From assembly GCA_034430275.1 (NCBI GenBank), contig DAOUEW010000235.1, positions 1 to 9,126 of the forward strand: 9,126 nucleotides of DNA. Reading direction: 5' to 3'. The DNA is from JAUVXJ01 sp034430275. GTDB taxonomy: Bacteria > Chloroflexota > Anaerolineae > UBA7937 > B3-Chlor. A program made the position numbers and the translations under genes. Positions 6,304 to 9,126 of the stretch are shown here, one piece after another (the stretch's first letter is position 1; every line of letters starts with the position of its first letter). The notes under the pieces were generated by a model. That model had not been told where the DNA came from and ran no database searches. It was given only the letters and a program-made list of their open reading frames with translations.

Positions 6304-7626
6304 ATGGACATCCGTCACAGAAGAACCCTTGTCTGCTACCTGTTGCTCATACTGGTCGCCCTGCCTCTTGCCAGTCCAGCGCAGGCCCAGGGTGCCTCTC
6401 ACGTCGACGTCCTCACCGTTGAGGGCGCCATCACCCCCATCGTCGCCAGCTACGTGGACCGCGGCATCACCACGGCGGAGAACGACGGTTCCACCTGTCT
6501 GATTATAGAGCTCGACACGCCGGGCGGCTCAGTCCAGGTCACTGAGGAGATAGTGCAGAGTATGAAGGCCGCCGCCGTGCCCATCGTCATCTATGTGCAG
6601 CCCGAGGGGGCGAAAGCCGCTTCGGCTGGGACATTCCTCACCTTCGCCGCCGACTTTGCGGCCATGGCCCCCGGCACCCGCATTGGGGCCGCCCATCCCG
6701 TGGATATGTCGGGGCAGGAGATGACCGAGGCCGTCGAAGCGAAGTCTGTCAACGACGCTGTCGCCATGATCAAGGGGCTGGCCGCGTCCCGAGGGCCCGA
6801 TGCCGTCGCCTGGGCCGAGCAAGCGGTCCGCGAGAGTGCATCTATCACCGAGGAGGAGGCGCTGGAGTTGGGTGTTGTGGACTTCGTTGCGCGGGACCTG
6901 GGTGAGGTGGTCGCCGCCCTAGACGGCCGCGAGGTCATCGTGGGAGACGAATCCGTCACCTTGGTTACCCAGGACGCGAGCATCAACCGCCTCCCCATGA
7001 ACGCCATCGAGGGTTTCCTGCACACCATCACCAACCCCAACATCGCCTTCCTGCTCATGACCGTGGGTCTCAACGCCATCATCTTCGAGTTGTCGCAGCC
7101 GGGGGGATACTTCGCTGGAGTCGTGGGGGCCATCTGTCTCGTCCTGGCGTTCTTCTCGCTGGGCGTGCTCTCGGTTAACTGGACGGGGCTGATATTCGTC
7201 GCCCTGGCCTTCATCCTTCTCATCGCGGACGTCAAGGCCCCCACCCATGGAATCCTCACCACCCTGGGGGTAGTGTCCTTCATCCTGGGTTCCATGATCC
7301 TGTTCAGCTCTCCCTTCGCCCCAGTGTCCCGGGCGCTGGTAGTTACGGTTGGTCTCACGACCGGCGCCTTCTTCGCTTTCGTCGTAGCCAAAGTCTTCGG
7401 AATCCACCAACGCAGACCGACCACTGGCCTGGAAGGACTGATCGGTCAGCCCGCAGTGGCTCGATCGGATCTCGCTCCCATAGGCACAGTGTTTCTCAAG
7501 GGTGAGCTATGGCAGGCTGTGACCAGTGAAGGAACGATCAAGCGGGGCGAGCAGGTGGAGGTCGTGGCCATTGAAGGCTTCACGCTACGCGTAACGAGGG
7601 CGACTGGAGAGTCCACTCGCCCTTGA
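6304..7626 (+). CDS. nfeD: Full-length NfeD-family membrane serine protease (ClpP-like + TM + OB domain)
   Basis: This 440-residue protein matches the long NfeD class (NfeD1b, as in archaeal PH1510). A signal peptide covers about 1-28, with a cleavage site after AQA. A ClpP/SppA-like protease domain (about 34-200) follows, with the oxyanion motif DTPGG (71-75), catalytic Ser107 in KAASAGTF and a candidate catalytic Lys147 in EAKSVND. The 40-residue Ser-Lys spacing agrees with the Ser97/Lys138 dyad known for PH1510. About five transmembrane segments lie between 247 and 366, and a C-terminal OB-fold NfeD domain spans about 378-434 (GLIGQ...GELWQAV...GEQVEVV). In the family the protease domain is extracytoplasmic and cleaves the partner stomatin. 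The ATG has a weak GTGGA element 7 nt upstream. The slipin gene follows after 41 nt. Everything expected of an active enzyme is present. Confidence 0.95.
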   Translation: MDIRHRRTLVCYLLLILVALPLASPAQAQGASHVDVLTVEGAITPIVASYVDRGITTAENDGSTCLIIELDTPGGSVQVTEEIVQSMKAAAVPIVIYVQPEGAKAASAGTFLTFAADFAAMAPGTRIGAAHPVDMSGQEMTEAVEAKSVNDAVAMIKGLAASRGPDAVAWAEQAVRESASITEEEALELGVVDFVARDLGEVVAALDGREVIVGDESVTLVTQDASINRLPMNAIEGFLHTITNPNIAFLLMTVGLNAIIFELSQPGGYFAGVVGAICLVLAFFSLGVLSVNWTGLIFVALAFILLIADVKAPTHGILTTLGVVSFILGSMILFSSPFAPVSRALVVTVGLTTGAFFAFVVAKVFGIHQRRPTTGLEGLIGQPAVARSDLAPIGTVFLKGELWQAVTSEGTIKRGEQVEVVAIEGFTLRVTRATGESTRP

Positions 7627-7653
7627 GTATCGGATCGGACTAGACGGGTGAAA

Positions 7654-7660
7654 GGGAGGA
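7654..7660 (+). promoter_or_regulatory. Strong Shine-Dalgarno site of the slipin gene
   Basis: GGGAGGA stands 7 nt before the GTG at 7668. This is close to an ideal ribosome-binding site and fixes GTG as the start, even though no ATG is available. Confidence 0.75.
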
Positions 7661-7667
7661 TAGAACT

Positions 7668-8462
7668 GTGGGAGAACTACTGCAACTTCTGAGCGGCCTG
7701 GGATTCAGCGCCTTGGTTGTGATCATCCTCTTGCTGGGGGTGTTGAGTTCGGCCATCAAGATCGTCCAGGAATACGAGCGAGGGGTAATCTTCCGCCTGG
7801 GCCGTCTGGTGGGGGCCAAGGGACCGGGCCTCTTCTTGATCATCCCTATGGTGGACCGTATGACCAAGGTCGATCTCAGGGTGGTGACACTGGAAATCCC
7901 CTCTCAGGAGGCGATCACCAAGGACAACGTCACGGTCAAGGTGAACGCGGTGGCCTTTTTCCGCGTTGTAGACCCCTCCGACGCCATCGTCCAGGTGGAG
8001 GATTTCCGCAAAGCGACCTGGCAAATCGCTCAGACCACTCTGCGGAGCGTCTTGGGTCAATCGTCTCTGGATGAACTGCTCACCCATCGCGAGAGCATCA
8101 ATGAGAGACTCCAGCAGATCATAGATCAGCAAACCGAGCCCTGGGGCATCAAGGTGAGCATCGTCGAAGTCAAGGATGTGGAGCTGCCCGAAACCATGAA
8201 GCGAGCCATGGCTAAGCAGGCCGAGGCGGAGCGCGAGAAGCGGGCCAAGATCATCCATGCCGAGGGCGAGGTCGCGGCTGCCCAGAACTTGAGGGACGCT
8301 GCCGGCACCATAGGTCAGGAGCCGGCGGGCATCCAGTTGCGCTATCTTCAGACCCTGACCGAGATCGCGGTGGAGAAGAATTCAACCATCATCTTCCCTC
8401 TGCCCATTGAGTTCTTCAGCGCATTCGCTGGGATGTTCGGGGCGGATCAGGAAGCAGAGTAG
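7668..8462 (+). CDS. Slipin / SPFH (stomatin-prohibitin) family membrane protein
   Basis: This 264-residue protein is of normal length for bacterial slipins. An N-terminal hydrophobic membrane segment (about 10-30) is followed by the SPFH domain (about 31-180) with the family blocks QEYERGVIFRLGR, GPGLFLIIP, DNVTVKVNAVAFFRV and a VKDVELPETM segment. A charged, Ala- and Glu-rich coiled-coil follows (about 176-215, KQAEAEREKRAKIIHAEGE), then a C-terminal oligomerisation region ending in STIIFPLP (239-246). Slipins form ring-like oligomers on the membrane and act as scaffolds in lipid-domain and protein quality control. Their genes typically sit beside nfeD, as here. In the archaeal pair PH1510/PH1511 the protease cuts the hydrophobic C-terminal stretch of the slipin, and the equivalent stretch is kept here. 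The start is GTG with a strong ribosome-binding site. The bacterial relative is QmcA, but I leave the symbol blank. Confidence 0.95.
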   Translation: MGELLQLLSGLGFSALVVIILLLGVLSSAIKIVQEYERGVIFRLGRLVGAKGPGLFLIIPMVDRMTKVDLRVVTLEIPSQEAITKDNVTVKVNAVAFFRVVDPSDAIVQVEDFRKATWQIAQTTLRSVLGQSSLDELLTHRESINERLQQIIDQQTEPWGIKVSIVEVKDVELPETMKRAMAKQAEAEREKRAKIIHAEGEVAAAQNLRDAAGTIGQEPAGIQLRYLQTLTEIAVEKNSTIIFPLPIEFFSAFAGMFGADQEAE

Positions 8463-8480
8463 CGATTCGGGAGCCAGATT

Positions 8481-8747
8481 GTGGATCGCTGGGAATACCA
8501 GATCACCACTCACCCGGTGGAAGAGGTGCTCGAGGTCCGTGAGGAACTCGGCCACCCTCCCGATCCAGCCGGGCCCCGAGTCGTCTATTGTGACGTAGAA
8601 GGCGAATGCTTCTTCGACGAGGCGCCAAACCCCTACGTGGAGGCCATCGTTCACATCCTCAACGAGAAGGGCGAACAGGGCTGGAAACTGGTGCAGATAG
8701 CCTTTCGCGAGGCTGACTTCATTTGTATCTGGCGTCGCGAGCTGTAG
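8481..8747 (+). CDS. Small DUF4177-like protein
   Basis: This 88-residue soluble protein starts at GTG, with GGGAG (8469-8473) 7 nt upstream, and lies 18 nt after the slipin stop, so it is very probably in the same transcript. The WEYQITT strand near the N terminus, the LNEKGEQGWKLVQI block (60-73) and the closing hydrophobic IWRRE strand fit the pattern of DUF4177, a small alpha/beta domain of unknown function (WEY..., LNelGxeGWelv..., hydrophobic strand plus Arg). There is no signal peptide or transmembrane segment. Two cysteines (37, 43) lie in the middle insert and one (82) in the last strand. Its place behind the nfeD-slipin pair suggests a link with membrane quality control, but that is inference only. 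Confidence 0.8.
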   Translation: MDRWEYQITTHPVEEVLEVREELGHPPDPAGPRVVYCDVEGECFFDEAPNPYVEAIVHILNEKGEQGWKLVQIAFREADFICIWRREL

Positions 8748-8750
8748 TCT

Positions 8751-8794
8751 ACAACGAACCTCCCGGGGTTGCCAGACTTCCGGGTGGTTCTTGT
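8751..8794 (+). terminator. Long hairpin at the end of the NfeD operon
   Basis: Four nucleotides after the last stop codon, ACAA (8751-8754) + GAACC (8756-8760) + CCCGG (8762-8766) pairs with CCGGG (8780-8784) + GGTTC (8786-8790) + TTGT (8791-8794). This gives about 14 bp with one bulged C and one T-T mismatch around a 13-nt loop. There is no real T-run, so it may act as a weak intrinsic terminator, a 3' mRNA-stabilising hairpin, or a two-way element between the convergent genes. Confidence 0.55.
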
Positions 8795-8878
8795 GCAGCT
8801 ATGCGACCGCCAGCAACGTGGGCGCCCTTCCGCTTTTCCCCCTCACCGCTTCTGCGTGCCCATCTCTCGCGCTGACGC
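8795..8878. other. Convergent intergenic spacer
   Basis: This short spacer lies between the operon hairpin and the stop of the minus-strand gene. The only structure seen is GCGCT (8869-8873) facing AGCGC (8884-8888), a 5-bp stem that spans the minus-strand stop codon. No gene or promoter was found. Confidence 0.4.
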
Positions 8879-9126
8879 TCAATAGCGCTTCAGGGCCAGG
8901 GGCACGAAAGCCGGAGTCCCGTTCATCAGGAAATGATAGACGCTGATCTGGCCGATGATGGGGCTGCTACCCTGGCCGGTATTGATGGAGGTGGCCTCCT
9001 GCCCGTCCACGGCAAAGGCGAAGAGCAGATGGGTCCCAGGCAACAAGGTGGGGGTTCGCCCGCTGCCGCTGGCGCCTGCGGGGCTGGCCTTGAGCCAGGG
9101 GCCGATCCAGGTATCAACCTGGTAGT
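8879..9126 (-). CDS. C-terminal part of a probable secreted protein (cut by the window edge)
   Basis: Read on the minus strand, 81 codons are open from the window edge to a TGA at 8879-8881. The gene begins outside the window and has no usable start inside it. The fragment reads like the last beta-sandwich part of an exported protein: a Gly/Ser/Pro-rich stretch, then LLPGTHLLFAFAVDGQ, which resembles the C-terminal strands of Ig/Fn3-like domains. It ends in FVPLALKRY, similar to the '(Y/F)xPLxLK' tail that closes many extracellular proteins of Chloroflexota. Codon choice is GC-rich at third positions like the neighbours. It is convergent to the NfeD operon with 131 nt between stops. The function of the whole protein cannot be judged from this piece. 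Confidence 0.65.
   Translation of the reverse strand, partial: YQVDTWIGPWLKASPAGASGSGRTPTLLPGTHLLFAFAVDGQEATSINTGQGSSPIIGQISVYHFLMNGTPAFVPLALKRY

Noticed and set aside
6591..7424. 277-codon open frame antisense to nfeD
   Set aside because: It lies wholly inside a well-supported gene with all family motifs. Its composition (rich in Arg, Ser, Thr, Pro, Met) is what the GC-rich complementary strand produces, and it has no recognisable domain.

Overview
The window is a GC-rich bacterial chromosome segment whose genes are nearly all on the + strand. It resembles a Chloroflexota (Anaerolineae-like) genome. This is an inference from the GC-rich codon use, the frequent GTG starts, the very large multi-GAF sensor kinase, and a cut-off minus-strand protein ending in FVPLALKRY, which resembles the '(Y/F)xPLxLK' tail common on secreted Chloroflexota proteins. 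No phylogenetic marker is present, so the phylum is only moderately supported.

Region 1 (35-6119) is a signalling cluster. A near-consensus sigma-70 promoter (TTGACC, 17 nt, TATAAT) precedes a soluble 1184-residue histidine kinase with the order PAS-GAF-GAF-GAF-GAF-PAS-HisKA-HATPase. A 273-bp gap follows. It contains several inverted repeats and one weakly supported small ORF that fills it almost exactly. Next come an OmpR/PhoB-family response regulator and, 5 nt later, a membrane histidine kinase (TM-sensor-TM-HAMP-HisKA-HATPase). One response regulator therefore lies between a cytoplasmic and a membrane kinase, so two inputs may converge on it.

Region 2 (6120-8747) begins with a second strong promoter (TTGAAT, 17 nt, TATAAT). 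It drives a likely three-gene unit: a full-length NfeD membrane serine protease with its Ser and Lys catalytic residues, a slipin (SPFH/stomatin-family) protein, and an 88-residue DUF4177-like protein. NfeD and slipin are a known conserved protease/scaffold pair in membrane quality control. The slipin here keeps the hydrophobic C-terminal segment that corresponds to the cleavage site known from the archaeal pair. The small third protein is a candidate extra component.

Region 3 (8748-9126) is a convergent junction. A long imperfect hairpin ends the NfeD operon, and the C-terminal 81 codons of an exported-type protein enter from the right edge on the minus strand.

I found no RNA genes, mobile elements or CRISPR arrays. 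The window is mostly recognisable families. The points most worth a second look are the two-kinase/one-regulator layout, the structured gap upstream of the regulator, and the small partner gene in the NfeD-slipin operon.
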